A stretch of DNA of 64,000 nucleotides from Burkholderia metallica (GTDB lineage: Bacteria; Pseudomonadota; Gammaproteobacteria; Burkholderiales; Burkholderiaceae): contig NZ_CADFDB010000010.1 of NCBI RefSeq assembly GCF_902832845.1, positions 248,001 to 312,000 of the forward strand, read 5' to 3'. The position numbers and the translations under genes were made by a program. A model generated the notes under the pieces. It ran no database searches, was not told the origin of the DNA, and worked only from the letters and a program-made list of their open reading frames with translations. Position 1 is the stretch's first letter; each line of letters starts with the position of its first letter. Shown piece after piece: positions 43,346 through 52,695 of the stretch.

Positions 43346-46300
43346 ATGAACATTTCAAAATTCTTTATCGACCGGCCGATCTTTGCAGGAGTCCTATCGG
43401 TGATCATCCTGCTCGGCGGGGTGATCGCGATGTTCCTGCTGCCGATTTCGGAATATCCGGAAGTCGTGCCGCCTTCCGTGATCGTGAAGGCGCAGTACCC
43501 GGGCGCGAACCCGAAAGTGATCGCCGAGACGGTCGCGTCGCCGCTCGAAGAGCAGATCAACGGCGTCGAGGACATGCTCTACATGCAGTCGCAGGCGAAC
43601 AGCGACGGCAACATGACGATCACCGTCACGTTTAAGCTCGGCACCGATCCGGACAAGGCCACGCAGCTCGTGCAGAACCGCGTGAACCAAGCGCTGCCGC
43701 GCCTGCCGGAAGACGTGCAGCGGCTCGGCATCACGACGGTGAAGAGCTCGCCGACGCTGACGATGGTGGTTCACCTGATCTCGCCGGACAACCGCTACGA
43801 CATGACCTACCTGCGCAACTACGCGCTGATCAACGTGAAGGATCGCCTGTCGCGGATCCAGGGCGTCGGCCAGGTGCAGCTGTGGGGTTCGGGCGACTAC
43901 GCGATGCGCGTGTGGCTCGATCCGCAGAAGGTCGCGCAGCGCGGGCTGTCGGCCGAGGACGTCGTGCAGGCGATCCGCGAGCAGAACGTGCAGGTCGCGG
44001 CCGGCGTGATCGGCGCATCGCCGTCGCTGCCCGGCACGCCGCTGCAGTTGTCGGTGAACGCGCGCGGCCGCCTGCAGACGGAAGACGAGTTCGGCGACAT
44101 CGTCGTGAAGACGACGCCGGACGGCGGTGTCACGCACCTGCGCGACATCGCGCGGATCCAGCTCGATGCGTCCGAATACGGGCTGCGCTCGCTGCTCGAC
44201 AACAAGCCGGCCGTCGCGATGGCGATCAACCAGTCGCCGGGCGCGAACTCGCTGCAGATCTCGGACGAAGTGCGCAAGACGATGGCCGAGCTGAAGCAGG
44301 ACATGCCGGCGGGCGTCGACTACAAGATCGTGTATGACCCGACGCAGTTCGTGCGCTCGTCGATCAAGGCCGTCGTGCACACGCTGCTCGAAGCGATCGC
44401 GCTGGTCGTGATCGTCGTGATCGTGTTCCTGCAGACCTGGCGCGCATCGCTGATTCCGCTGATCGCGGTGCCGGTGTCGATCATCGGCACGTTCTCGCTG
44501 CTGCTCGCGTTCGGGTATTCGATCAACGCGTTGTCGTTGTTCGGGATGGTGCTCGCGATCGGGATCGTGGTCGACGATGCGATCGTCGTGGTCGAAAACG
44601 TCGAGCGGAACATCGAGAGCGGGATGAACGCGCGGCAGGCGACCTACAAGGCGATGCAGGAAGTGAGCGGGCCGATCATCGCGATCGCGCTGACGCTCGT
44701 CGCCGTGTTCGTGCCGCTCGCGTTCATGTCGGGCCTGACCGGCCAGTTCTACAAGCAGTTCGCGATGACCATCGCGATCTCGACGGTGATCTCGGCGTTC
44801 AACTCGCTGACGCTGTCGCCGGCGCTGTCCGCGATCCTGCTGAAAGGTCATGGCGACAAGGAAGACTGGCTCACGCGCGTGATGAACCGCGTGCTCGGCG
44901 GCTTCTTCCGCGGCTTCAACAAGGTGTTCCATCGCGGTGCGGAGAACTACGGCCGCGGCGTGCGCGGCGTGCTGTCGCGCAAGACGCTGATGCTCGGCGT
45001 GTACCTCGTGCTGGTGGGCGCGACCGTGCTCATCTCGAAGGTCGTGCCGGGCGGCTTCGTGCCCGCGCAGGACAAGGAGTACCTGATCGCGTTCGCGCAG
45101 CTGCCGAACGGCGCGTCGCTCGACCGCACCGAGAAGGTGATCCGCGACATGGGCTCGATCGCGCTGAAGCAGCCGGGCGTCGAGAGCGCGGTCGCGTTCC
45201 CGGGGCTGTCGGTGAACGGCTTCACGAACAGCTCGAGCGCGGGCATCGTGTTCGTCACGCTGAAGCCGTTCTCGGAACGGCACGGCAAGGCGCTGTCGGC
45301 CGGCGCGATCGCGGGTGCGCTGAACCAGAAGTACAGCGCGATGAAGGATTCGTTCGTCGCGGTGTTCCCGCCGCCGCCGGTGCTGGGCCTCGGTACGCTC
45401 GGCGGGTTCAAGATGCAGATCGAGGATCGCGGCGCGGTCGGCTACGCGCGGCTCGCGGATGCGACCAACGACTTCATCAAGCGCGCGCAGCAGGCGCCTG
45501 AACTCGGCCCGTTGTTCACGAGCTACCAGATCAACGTGCCGCAGCTCAACGTCGATCTCGATCGCGTGAAGGCGAAACAGCTGGGCGTGCCCGTGACCGA
45601 CGTGTTCAACACGATGCAGGTGTATCTCGGTTCGCTGTACGTGAACGACTTCAACCGCTTCGGGCGGGTGTACCAGGTGCGCGTGCAGGCCGATGCGCCG
45701 TTCCGCCAGCGCGCGGACGACATCCTGCAACTGAAGACCCGCAACGACAAGGGCGAGATGGTGCCGCTGTCGTCGCTCGTCACGGTGACGCCGACGTTCG
45801 GCCCGGAAATGGTCGTGCGCTACAACGGCTACACGGCGGCCGACATCAACGGCGGCCCGGCGCCGGGCTTCTCGTCGGGCCAGGCGCAGGCCGCGGTCGA
45901 GCGCATCGCGCACGAGACGCTGCCGCGCGGCGTGCGGTTCGAATGGACCGACCTCACGTACCAGCAGATCCTCGCGGGCGATTCGGCGATGTACGTGTTC
46001 CCGATCAGCGTGCTGCTCGTGTTCCTCGTGCTCGCGGCGCTGTATGAAAGCCTGACGCTGCCGCTCGCGGTGATCCTGATCGTGCCGATGAGCATTCTGT
46101 CGGCGCTGACGGGCGTGTGGCTCACGCAGGGCGACAACAACATCTTCACGCAGATCGGCTTGATGGTGCTGGTGGGGCTGTCCGCGAAGAACGCGATCCT
46201 GATCGTCGAATTCGCACGCGAACTGGAGCACGACGGCAGGACGCCGCTCGAGGCCGCGATCGAGGCGAGCCGGCTGCGGCTGCGCCCGATCCTGATGACG

Positions 46301-46546
46301 TCGATCGCGTTCATCATGGGTGTGGTGCCGCTCGTCACGTCGACGGGTGCCGGATCGGAAATGCGCCATGCGATGGGTGTCGCGGTGTTCTTCGGGATGC
46401 TCGGCGTGACGCTGTTCGGGCTGATGCTGACGCCGGTGTTCTACGTCGTGCTGCGCACGCTCGCGGGCGGCAAGATCCACGTCGCGGGCAAGGACTCGGC
46501 CGGTTACGGCGTGCCGCCGTCGGGTGCGTCGGCTTCGGATGCTTGA
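43346..46546 (+). CDS. ceoB: RND efflux inner-membrane pump CeoB
   Basis: 1066 residues of the hydrophobe/amphiphile efflux-1 family, a trimeric proton-driven pump with 12 membrane helices and two large periplasmic loops. It opens with 'MNISKFFIDRPIFAGVLSVIILLGG' and has the proton-relay region 'GIVVDDAIVVVENVERN' (two aspartates in helix 4) and 'LVGLSAKNAILIVEFARELE' (lysine in helix 10). Motif 'GRTPLEAAIEASRLRLRPILMTSIAFIMGVVPL' closes the second half. Length is normal. The stop TGA lies just before the opcM ribosome site. Confidence 0.95.
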   Translation: MNISKFFIDRPIFAGVLSVIILLGGVIAMFLLPISEYPEVVPPSVIVKAQYPGANPKVIAETVASPLEEQINGVEDMLYMQSQANSDGNMTITVTFKLGTDPDKATQLVQNRVNQALPRLPEDVQRLGITTVKSSPTLTMVVHLISPDNRYDMTYLRNYALINVKDRLSRIQGVGQVQLWGSGDYAMRVWLDPQKVAQRGLSAEDVVQAIREQNVQVAAGVIGASPSLPGTPLQLSVNARGRLQTEDEFGDIVVKTTPDGGVTHLRDIARIQLDASEYGLRSLLDNKPAVAMAINQSPGANSLQISDEVRKTMAELKQDMPAGVDYKIVYDPTQFVRSSIKAVVHTLLEAIALVVIVVIVFLQTWRASLIPLIAVPVSIIGTFSLLLAFGYSINALSLFGMVLAIGIVVDDAIVVVENVERNIESGMNARQATYKAMQEVSGPIIAIALTLVAVFVPLAFMSGLTGQFYKQFAMTIAISTVISAFNSLTLSPALSAILLKGHGDKEDWLTRVMNRVLGGFFRGFNKVFHRGAENYGRGVRGVLSRKTLMLGVYLVLVGATVLISKVVPGGFVPAQDKEYLIAFAQLPNGASLDRTEKVIRDMGSIALKQPGVESAVAFPGLSVNGFTNSSSAGIVFVTLKPFSERHGKALSAGAIAGALNQKYSAMKDSFVAVFPPPPVLGLGTLGGFKMQIEDRGAVGYARLADATNDFIKRAQQAPELGPLFTSYQINVPQLNVDLDRVKAKQLGVPVTDVFNTMQVYLGSLYVNDFNRFGRVYQVRVQADAPFRQRADDILQLKTRNDKGEMVPLSSLVTVTPTFGPEMVVRYNGYTAADINGGPAPGFSSGQAQAAVERIAHETLPRGVRFEWTDLTYQQILAGDSAMYVFPISVLLVFLVLAALYESLTLPLAVILIVPMSILSALTGVWLTQGDNNIFTQIGLMVLVGLSAKNAILIVEFARELEHDGRTPLEAAIEASRLRLRPILMTSIAFIMGVVPLVTSTGAGSEMRHAMGVAVFFGMLGVTLFGLMLTPVFYVVLRTLAGGKIHVAGKDSAGYGVPPSGASASDA

Positions 46547-46556
46547 GGACAACAAG

Positions 46557-48098
46557 ATGGACAACATGCACAACACGAACGGCCTGATGCGCTTCGCGAA
46601 GGTGGCGGCCGCGAGCACCCTGCTCGCGACGCTGCTCGCCGCGTGCGCGGTCGGCCCCGACTACAAGCGGCCGGATGCGGCGACGCCCGCCGCGTTCAAG
46701 GAAGCGCCGACCCTCGCCGCCGGCGAGCAGGCCGGCACGTGGAAGACGGCCGAGCCGTCGGACGGCGAACATCGCGGCGAATGGTGGAAGGTGTTCGGCG
46801 ACCCGGTGCTCGATTCGCTCGAGACGCAGGCGCTCGCCGCGAACCAGAACCTGAAGGCCGCGGCCGCGCGGGTCGAGGAAGCGCGTGCGGCCACGCGTAC
46901 CGCGCGCTCGCAGTGGTTCCCGCAGATCGGCGCCGGGTTCGGGCCGACGCGCGAAGGGCTGTCGTCGGCGTCGCAGTTCCAGCCGCAGGGCACGGGCCCG
47001 ACCAATGCGACGCTGTGGCGCGCACAGGGCACGGTGTCGTACGAAGCCGACCTGTTCGGCCGTGTCGGCCGCAACGTCGAGGCGTCGCGTGCCGACCAGG
47101 CGCAGAGCGAAGCGCTGTTCCGTTCGGTGCAGCTCGCGCTGCAGGCGGACGTCGCGCAGAACTACTTCGAACTGCGCCAGCTCGATTCGGACCAGGATCT
47201 GTACCGCCGCACGGTCGAGCTGCGCGAGCAGGCACTGAAGCTCGTGCAGCGCCGCTTCAACGAAGGCGACATCAGCGAGCTCGACGTATCGCGCGCGAAG
47301 AACGAGCTGGCCAGCGCGCAGGCCGATGCGGTCGGCGTCGCGCGCCGTCGCGCGGCGTCCGAACATGCGCTCGCGATCCTGCTCGGCAAGGCGCCGGCGG
47401 ATTTCGCGTTCAAGGAAACGCCGATCGTGCCGGTCGCGGTGAAGATTCCGCCGGGCCTGCCGTCCGCGCTGCTCGAACGGCGCCCGGACGTATCGGCGGC
47501 CGAGCGCGCGATGGCGGCCGCGAACGCGCGGATCGGCCTCGCGAAATCGGCGTACTTCCCGAAGCTCGATATCACGGGCGCGTTCGGGTATGAGGCGTCG
47601 ACGCTCGGCAACCTGTTCCTGTGGTCGAGCCGCACGTTCCTGCTCGGGCCGTTCGCCGGCACCGCGCTGACGCTGCCGTTGTTCGACGGCGGGCGCCGTG
47701 CGGCCGGCGTGCAGCAGGCGCGCGCGCAGTACGACGAGCAGGTGGCGAACTACCGTCAGCAGGTGCTCGTCGCGTTCCGCGAGGTCGAGGACAATCTCGC
47801 CGACCTGCGCCTGCTCGACGACCAGATCCGCGCGCAGGATGCGGCCGTCAACGCGTCGCGCCGCGCGGCGACGTTGTCGCGCACGCAGTATCAGGAAGGC
47901 GAGGTCGCGTATCTCGACGTGATCGACAGCGAGCGTTCGGTGCTGCAGTCGCAACTGCAGGCGAACCAGCTGACCGGCGCGCAGGCCGTGTCGACCGTGA
48001 ACCTGATCCGTGCGTTGGGCGGCGGATGGGGGAATGCGCCGGCGCCGACGGCGGTGGGCGATGCGGCGTCGGCCAACGCGGAAGTGGCTGCGCGGTGA
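46557..48098 (+). CDS. opcM: RND efflux outer-membrane lipoprotein OpcM
   Basis: 513 residues from ATG 46557, with GAGGA ahead, ten bases past the ceoB stop. It is an NodT-type TolC-like channel. A lipoprotein signal with lipobox 'TLLAAC' (Cys about residue 30) precedes 'AVGPDYKRPDAATPAAFKEA'. Two outer-membrane efflux repeats follow (about 85-285 and 300-495), with 'SAERAMAAANARIGLAKSAYFPKLDI' and 'LFDGGRRAAGVQQARAQYDEQVANYRQQVLVAFREVEDNLADLRLL'. Last gene of the operon, followed by a terminator at 48147. Confidence 0.94.
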   Translation: MDNMHNTNGLMRFAKVAAASTLLATLLAACAVGPDYKRPDAATPAAFKEAPTLAAGEQAGTWKTAEPSDGEHRGEWWKVFGDPVLDSLETQALAANQNLKAAAARVEEARAATRTARSQWFPQIGAGFGPTREGLSSASQFQPQGTGPTNATLWRAQGTVSYEADLFGRVGRNVEASRADQAQSEALFRSVQLALQADVAQNYFELRQLDSDQDLYRRTVELREQALKLVQRRFNEGDISELDVSRAKNELASAQADAVGVARRRAASEHALAILLGKAPADFAFKETPIVPVAVKIPPGLPSALLERRPDVSAAERAMAAANARIGLAKSAYFPKLDITGAFGYEASTLGNLFLWSSRTFLLGPFAGTALTLPLFDGGRRAAGVQQARAQYDEQVANYRQQVLVAFREVEDNLADLRLLDDQIRAQDAAVNASRRAATLSRTQYQEGEVAYLDVIDSERSVLQSQLQANQLTGAQAVSTVNLIRALGGGWGNAPAPTAVGDAASANAEVAAR

Positions 48099-48146
48099 CG
48101 CGCGAACGGCGGGCGATGCGTCGCTCGCCGGCCGTGAAGCGAAGCA

Positions 48147-48186
48147 CCCCGGCATGCAGGCGCAGGTCTGCATGCCGGGGTTTTTT
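48147..48186 (+). terminator. Rho-independent terminator of the Ceo operon
   Basis: CCCCGGCATGCAG and CTGCATGCCGGGG form a perfect 13-base stem with an eight-base loop, followed at once by six T. It lies 49 bases after the opcM stop. Confidence 0.95.
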
Positions 48187-48565
48187 ATGGGGTGTCGCGA
48201 ATGTCCGCGGAGGAACGTCGGTGATCGGCCAGTCGGCAACGTCCGCCGCAACGCGTCGCGTGAGCACCGTGCCGACATTCACGGTGGCCGCATCAAACCC
48301 GGTTGCTGCCTGATCCACTGGCATACCCTCCGGCGCACCGAACATCCTTGACGAATCCGCGCTGCCGGTACCGGACAGACGCGCCATGCATGAAGGCGTT
48401 CCTGTCGAAACGCCGATCGGCAGGCGACGACCGAATCGACTGAACGTCCTGCCACCGACGTTGCAGCGAAGGCAACACCGTGGTTCGCGAATGCGCCTTC
48501 CGTTGCGAATTGCGACAGGATACGGTTGATACCGTACTGAACGCTTACCTTCAACGGAGCACATC
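48187..48565. other. 379-base intergenic stretch after the Ceo operon
   Basis: No gene could be supported. A minus-strand open stretch at about 48190-48470 has residues of ordinary composition but no start with a ribosome site and no family resemblance. The end near 48540 should hold the promoter of the PEBP gene; a weak ribosome site precedes it. Confidence 0.45.
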
Positions 48566-49144
48566 ATGCGCTCGACGATTTTTTTGTCCGCGATTCTCTG
48601 CACGTCAACGGCACTGGCGGTCATCCCGGCGACAGCCCGCGCGGAGCCGTTCACGATCAGGGTCGATGACCTCAGTCACGGGCACTTTACGAACGAACAG
48701 GTGTACGGCGGTTTTGGCTGTCACGGTCAGAACGTTTCGCCGCGCATTTCGTGGACTCACGTTCCGCGCGGCACGAAGAGCGTCGTCGTGACAATGTTCG
48801 ACCCCGATGCGCCGACCGGCGGGCTCGGCTGGACCCACTGGGAGATCGTCAACATCCCACCTTCGGAGTCGTCGATCGAAAAAGGCGCTTCCGGCAATCC
48901 GCAGCGCATGCCGGCAGGCGCCGTCGAGACGATGACGGACTTCGGCGAATCCAGGTACGGCGGCCCGTGCCCGCCTGAGGGCGCGTCGCATCGATATGTC
49001 GTGACGGCGTCCGCGCTGGACGTGGCGAAAATCGACGTGGCGCCGGCGGCGAGTCCGGCCGTCGTCGCCTATCAGATGCACGGGAAAATCATCGCTCAGG
49101 CGAAGTACGTCGCCCGATATCATCGTGCCGCGACCAACGATTGA
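48566..49144 (+). CDS. YbhB/YbcL-family (PEBP, Raf kinase inhibitor-like) secreted protein
   Basis: 192 residues with a signal peptide ('MRSTIFLSAILCTSTALAVIPATARA'). The mature domain is a phosphatidylethanolamine-binding protein fold: 'CHGQNVSPRISWTHVPRGTKSVVVTMFDPDAPTGGLGWTHWEIVNIPP' carries the D-P-D-A-P and the conserved histidine, and 'YGGPCPPEGASHRYVVTASALD' follows. Bacterial members bind anionic ligands of unknown identity; a periplasmic place is clear. It ends ten bases before the convergent SDR gene. Confidence 0.9.
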   Translation: MRSTIFLSAILCTSTALAVIPATARAEPFTIRVDDLSHGHFTNEQVYGGFGCHGQNVSPRISWTHVPRGTKSVVVTMFDPDAPTGGLGWTHWEIVNIPPSESSIEKGASGNPQRMPAGAVETMTDFGESRYGGPCPPEGASHRYVVTASALDVAKIDVAPAASPAVVAYQMHGKIIAQAKYVARYHRAATND

Positions 49145-49153
49145 CGGGTGCGA

Positions 49154-49903
49154 TTACATCAGCGACATTCCGCCGTCGACGTTCAGGTTGATGCCGGTCA
49201 CGAAGCTGCTGTCATCGCTCACGAGAAACAGTGCGGCACGCGCCAGCTCGTCTGCGTGGCCCAGCCGGCCAAGCGGAATCCTTCCCGCAACGGCGGTCTC
49301 GAATGCGGGGCGATCGGCTGCGGCGATACCCAGTTTGGACAGAATGGGCGTGTCGACGGGGCCCGGACTGATCACATTGACCCGGATGCCGCGCGCTTTG
49401 AATTCGAGCGCCCAACTGCGTGCGAACGCTTCGATGGCTGCCTTGCTACCGGCATACGCCGCATGACCTTCGAATACTTTCGAACTCGCAATGGAGCTCG
49501 TCAGCAGAATGGCGCCTGCATGACGCAGTTGGGATGCGATCTTCTGTACGCCAAAGAAAACCGCCCGGGTATTGGTGGCGAATTGTGCTTCGTACGCTTC
49601 GGGACTGACCTGGTCCGAGCGGGCGATCGTGTTGACGCCGGCGTTGGCGACGTAAATGTCGAGCCCGCCGAACCGTTCCGCGATCAGTGACGCAACACGG
49701 TCATGCGTTGCGGGATCGGCGAGGTCGCCGGGCAGGCCCGTGGCCCGATCGCCGAGTTCCGACACCGCGGCATTTACCGCGGCCGGACGCCGTCCGACGA
49801 TCAGTACATGCGCACCCTCGGATACAAACAGCTTTGCCATCGCAAAGCCGATGCCGCTATTGCCGCCGGTGATGACGGCGACCTTGTTTTCGAGTCGGTT
49901 CAT
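49154..49903 (-). CDS. short-chain dehydrogenase/reductase
   Basis: 249 residues from ATG 49903. The classical SDR order is complete: 'VITGGNSGIGFAMA', 'NAGVN', serine in 'LLTSSIASSKVFEGHAAYAGSKAAIEAFA' (Ser, Tyr-x3-Lys) and 'ISPGPVDTPI'. 'IVGRRP' after the second strand suggests NADP. It is divergent from the LysR gene at 50004 with a 100-base gap, a common control pair in Burkholderia. Natural substrate is unknown. Confidence 0.92.
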   Translation of the reverse strand: MNRLENKVAVITGGNSGIGFAMAKLFVSEGAHVLIVGRRPAAVNAAVSELGDRATGLPGDLADPATHDRVASLIAERFGGLDIYVANAGVNTIARSDQVSPEAYEAQFATNTRAVFFGVQKIASQLRHAGAILLTSSIASSKVFEGHAAYAGSKAAIEAFARSWALEFKARGIRVNVISPGPVDTPILSKLGIAAADRPAFETAVAGRIPLGRLGHADELARAALFLVSDDSSFVTGINLNVDGGMSLM

Positions 49904-50003
49904 TTGAATTCCCGTTGTTCCACGCGGATGTCGCGCTGAAAGCCAATTTAGCTTCGGGTGAGACGACGGCCCAGTCATCCAGCGGAGCAATCAGTTTTGC
50001 CGA

Positions 50004-50900
50004 ATGATCAAAATGTCTGTTGAGAACCTGAATGGCCTGGCTGCCTTTGTTCGAGCGGTCGAGGCCGGTTCGTTCACGGGAGCCGCGCGCTTGCTCGGTA
50101 CGACGCCGTCGAGCGTGTCGAGAAGCGTCGGAAGACTGGAGCGGCGTCTCGGCATAAGGCTGTTCCGGCGCTCGACCAGGGCTACCATCCTGACCGTGGA
50201 GGGCCAAACCTACTATGAGCGCGTCGCGCCGCTCATCCGGGGCATCGAGGAAGCAGGTAACGCATTGACTGCGTCGCCGGCCGCGGTCGGCAAGCTGCGT
50301 ATGAGTGTGCCCGGCGCGTTGGCGCGCATTCTGCTCGACCCACTCACCAGAGACTTGATGGCGCGTCATCCGGACCTGCTGTTCGATGTGAACGTGAGCG
50401 ACCATCATGTCGACGTCATCCGCGAGGGTTTCGATCTGGTCATCAGAGCCGGGCAGGTCGTGGACAGCACGTTGCATGCGCGGAAATTGGGCGATCTGCC
50501 GCTCGTGCTCGTGGCCTCCCCTGATTATTTGAGCCGCAACGGCGTGCCGGAATCGGCATCCGAACTCGGGAAGCATCGCCACGTTCGCTACAGACTTGCC
50601 GGACGCGTGGTGCCCGTCATGTTTTCCGGCGAGGCGAGCCCGCAGATGGAAGGTGCATTCGACTCCGACAGCGGTGAGGCGATGAGACTGGCGGCATTGA
50701 ATGGACTCGGTATCGCACAGATACTGAAAGCGACGGTTCAGGAAGATATCGACGCGGGACGGTTGCGTCGCGTATTGCCGGAGTTGGCGTTGAGATCCGT
50801 GCCGCTTCATGTGTTGCACGGATATGGAAGAAACATGCCGCTGCGAGCCAGAGTAATGATCGACTTCGTGGAGAAGCAACTCTCGCAGTGGATGAAGTGA
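50004..50900 (+). CDS. LysR-family transcriptional regulator
   Basis: 298 residues with 'LAAFVRAVEAGSFTGAARLLGTTPSSVSRSVGRLERRLGIRLFRRSTRATIL' as DNA-binding domain and a CrgA-like effector domain. The start may also be at the ATG coding for Met4. It is divergent from the SDR gene and probably controls it. Base composition is slightly less GC-rich than in the neighbours, and the codons are less biased, so this pair may be a later arrival. Confidence 0.9.
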   Translation: MIKMSVENLNGLAAFVRAVEAGSFTGAARLLGTTPSSVSRSVGRLERRLGIRLFRRSTRATILTVEGQTYYERVAPLIRGIEEAGNALTASPAAVGKLRMSVPGALARILLDPLTRDLMARHPDLLFDVNVSDHHVDVIREGFDLVIRAGQVVDSTLHARKLGDLPLVLVASPDYLSRNGVPESASELGKHRHVRYRLAGRVVPVMFSGEASPQMEGAFDSDSGEAMRLAALNGLGIAQILKATVQEDIDAGRLRRVLPELALRSVPLHVLHGYGRNMPLRARVMIDFVEKQLSQWMK

Positions 50901-51128
50901 CGCTTTTCGCTGGCCGATTCAACCCGTCGATGCAACACACTTGAAGCTGCACGGCAGCGGGGCGTGCGGCAATGAAACAGGGGCGGCGGATCGACTAGAC
51001 AGACGGTGCGGCGGCGCCCCGCCGCGCGCACCGCTCGTGCATGACAGTCAGCGTGCAAGCAGGACGACAATACGTGACGCCGCAAGCGCATCCGTGCGGA
51101 ACCGATCGCGCGCCGCCGCATCACCGCA

Positions 51129-52622
51129 TTACGCGCCGCCGAACGCGCGTCCCATCGGCTTCATTCGCATCCCGCGCGCGAGCCGGGTCCACGGCAGGTC
51201 TGCCGGGTCGGCCTGCATCGGCCCCGGCGCCTTCGCGACCAGCACCGCGTGCGCAATGCTCTGGAAATCGGCGCGGAAGTGCACCGAGCTCTTGTTGACG
51301 AGGATCTTCATCGCCTCCGGCTCAATGCCGCCCACCCGATACAGATTGCGATCGAGCATCTGCGCCTTGCCGGCGCTCACGACGATCCGCACGCCGTCGA
51401 TCCGCAGGCATGCGACCGGCCCGACGTCGGCCTGCATGCCGTTCATCATCGGGCCGTCGTAGCGGCAGATGCCGTCGGACAGCGCGACGACCTCGAAGCG
51501 CGCGCGCAGCGGCTCGTCGCCGGGCGCGCCCGAGCCGCCGAGCGACAGGTCGACGCTTGCGCCGACGCCGGCGCGCCACGCCGCGGCCACTGCGGCCGGG
51601 TCCCACATCAGGCCGAGCGCCGCGTCCTGCGCGCCATGACGCAGCAACGCGCGAAGCAGGCCCGTCGTATTCGAATCGCCGCCCGCGCCCGGATTGTCCT
51701 GCGTGTCGGCGATCACGACGGGCTTGCTCGCGTCGGCGGCAAGCCGCATCGCTTCGCGCACGGCGTCGTCCGGCGACAGGAACGGCACCTGCCACTTCGC
51801 CTCGTCGGCCAGCATCGCGTCGTACAGCGTCTGCACGGCGGCTTCCACCGCGTCGGTGTCGCCATAGCCCCAGATGACCGGCCCGCATTCCGGGAAATCC
51901 GCAGCCGGAAAGCCCGGCGCGAACGACAGCGACGCCACGCCGCCGGTTTCGAGTGCCGCGAGGCGCGCGTACATCGCCCGAGCCGGATCGAGCAGCGTGC
52001 ACATCCCGTTGATCGGGATCAGGAACGGCAGCCGCCGCGCCGCACGATGCAGCGGGCCGCGGCGTTCGAGCTGGCGCTCGAGCAGCGCGGCCGCACGTTC
52101 GCCGGTTTCCGCCATGTCCACGTGCGGATACGTGCGAAAGGCGACCAGCGCGTCGGCGCGGCTCAGCATCAGGTCGGTCACGTTCGCATGCAGGTCGAGC
52201 GACGCGACTACCGGCACGTCCGGGCCGACCGCGGCGCGGACGCGATCGAGCAGGGTGCCTTCGCCGTCGTCCGTGTGCTCGGCGACCATCGCGCCGTGCA
52301 GGTCGAGATACACCGCGTCGCAGCCGCCGCGCCGCGCGGCAGCGACGATCTCGCCGGCGATGCGCTCGAAGGCGTCCTCGGTGACGTGCGCCGACGGGCT
52401 GGCACCGGCCCAGATCACCGGCAGTAGGCGCCAGTCGCGCCGCTCGGCCGCGTTGATGAAGCCGCCGGCCGGAATGTTGACGTCGCGCAGCGCGAGCACG
52501 TCGGCGTCGCGCACCAGCGCGGGAAACCCTTCGCCGCGTTCGAAGTTCGCGTAGGCGGCCTTGGTGGGCGCGAAGGTGTTGGTTTCATGCTGGAAACCGG
52601 CAACGAGAATGCGTCGGGTCAT
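51129..52622 (-). CDS. M81-family metallopeptidase (MlrC-like)
   Basis: 497 residues. 'ILVAGFQHETNTFAPTKAAYANFERGEGFP' opens, followed by 'GCDAVYLDLHGAMVAEHTDDGEGTLLDRVRAAVGPDVPVVASLDLHANVTDLMLSRADALVAFRTYPHVDMAETGERAA', which holds the metal-binding Asp/His residues of microcystinase C. 'ADTQDNPGAGGDSNTTGLLRALL' and the C-terminal MlrC domain are intact. Outside microcystin degraders the family probably cleaves small amides or peptides. The MFS gene lies upstream in the same direction by 74 bases and likely imports the substrate. Confidence 0.92.
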   Translation of the reverse strand: MTRRILVAGFQHETNTFAPTKAAYANFERGEGFPALVRDADVLALRDVNIPAGGFINAAERRDWRLLPVIWAGASPSAHVTEDAFERIAGEIVAAARRGGCDAVYLDLHGAMVAEHTDDGEGTLLDRVRAAVGPDVPVVASLDLHANVTDLMLSRADALVAFRTYPHVDMAETGERAAALLERQLERRGPLHRAARRLPFLIPINGMCTLLDPARAMYARLAALETGGVASLSFAPGFPAADFPECGPVIWGYGDTDAVEAAVQTLYDAMLADEAKWQVPFLSPDDAVREAMRLAADASKPVVIADTQDNPGAGGDSNTTGLLRALLRHGAQDAALGLMWDPAAVAAAWRAGVGASVDLSLGGSGAPGDEPLRARFEVVALSDGICRYDGPMMNGMQADVGPVACLRIDGVRIVVSAGKAQMLDRNLYRVGGIEPEAMKILVNKSSVHFRADFQSIAHAVLVAKAPGPMQADPADLPWTRLARGMRMKPMGRAFGGA

Positions 52623-52695
52623 GAGGTCGTGTCCAGTAAAGCAGGTCGGTGTGCGGGGGGCATGGGGCGAGACGGCACCGTCGCGACGCGATCGG

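Noticed and set aside
43394-46618. A 1074-codon open frame antisense to ceoB
   Set aside because: Its residues are almost all Arg, His, Asp, Val and Gln, the usual result of reading a GC-rich gene on the other strand; ceoB itself is complete with all RND motifs.
48190-48470. Minus-strand open stretch after the Ceo terminator with ordinary-looking residues
   Set aside because: There is no start with a ribosome site, no family match and no codon bias strong enough to call a gene or a pseudogene.
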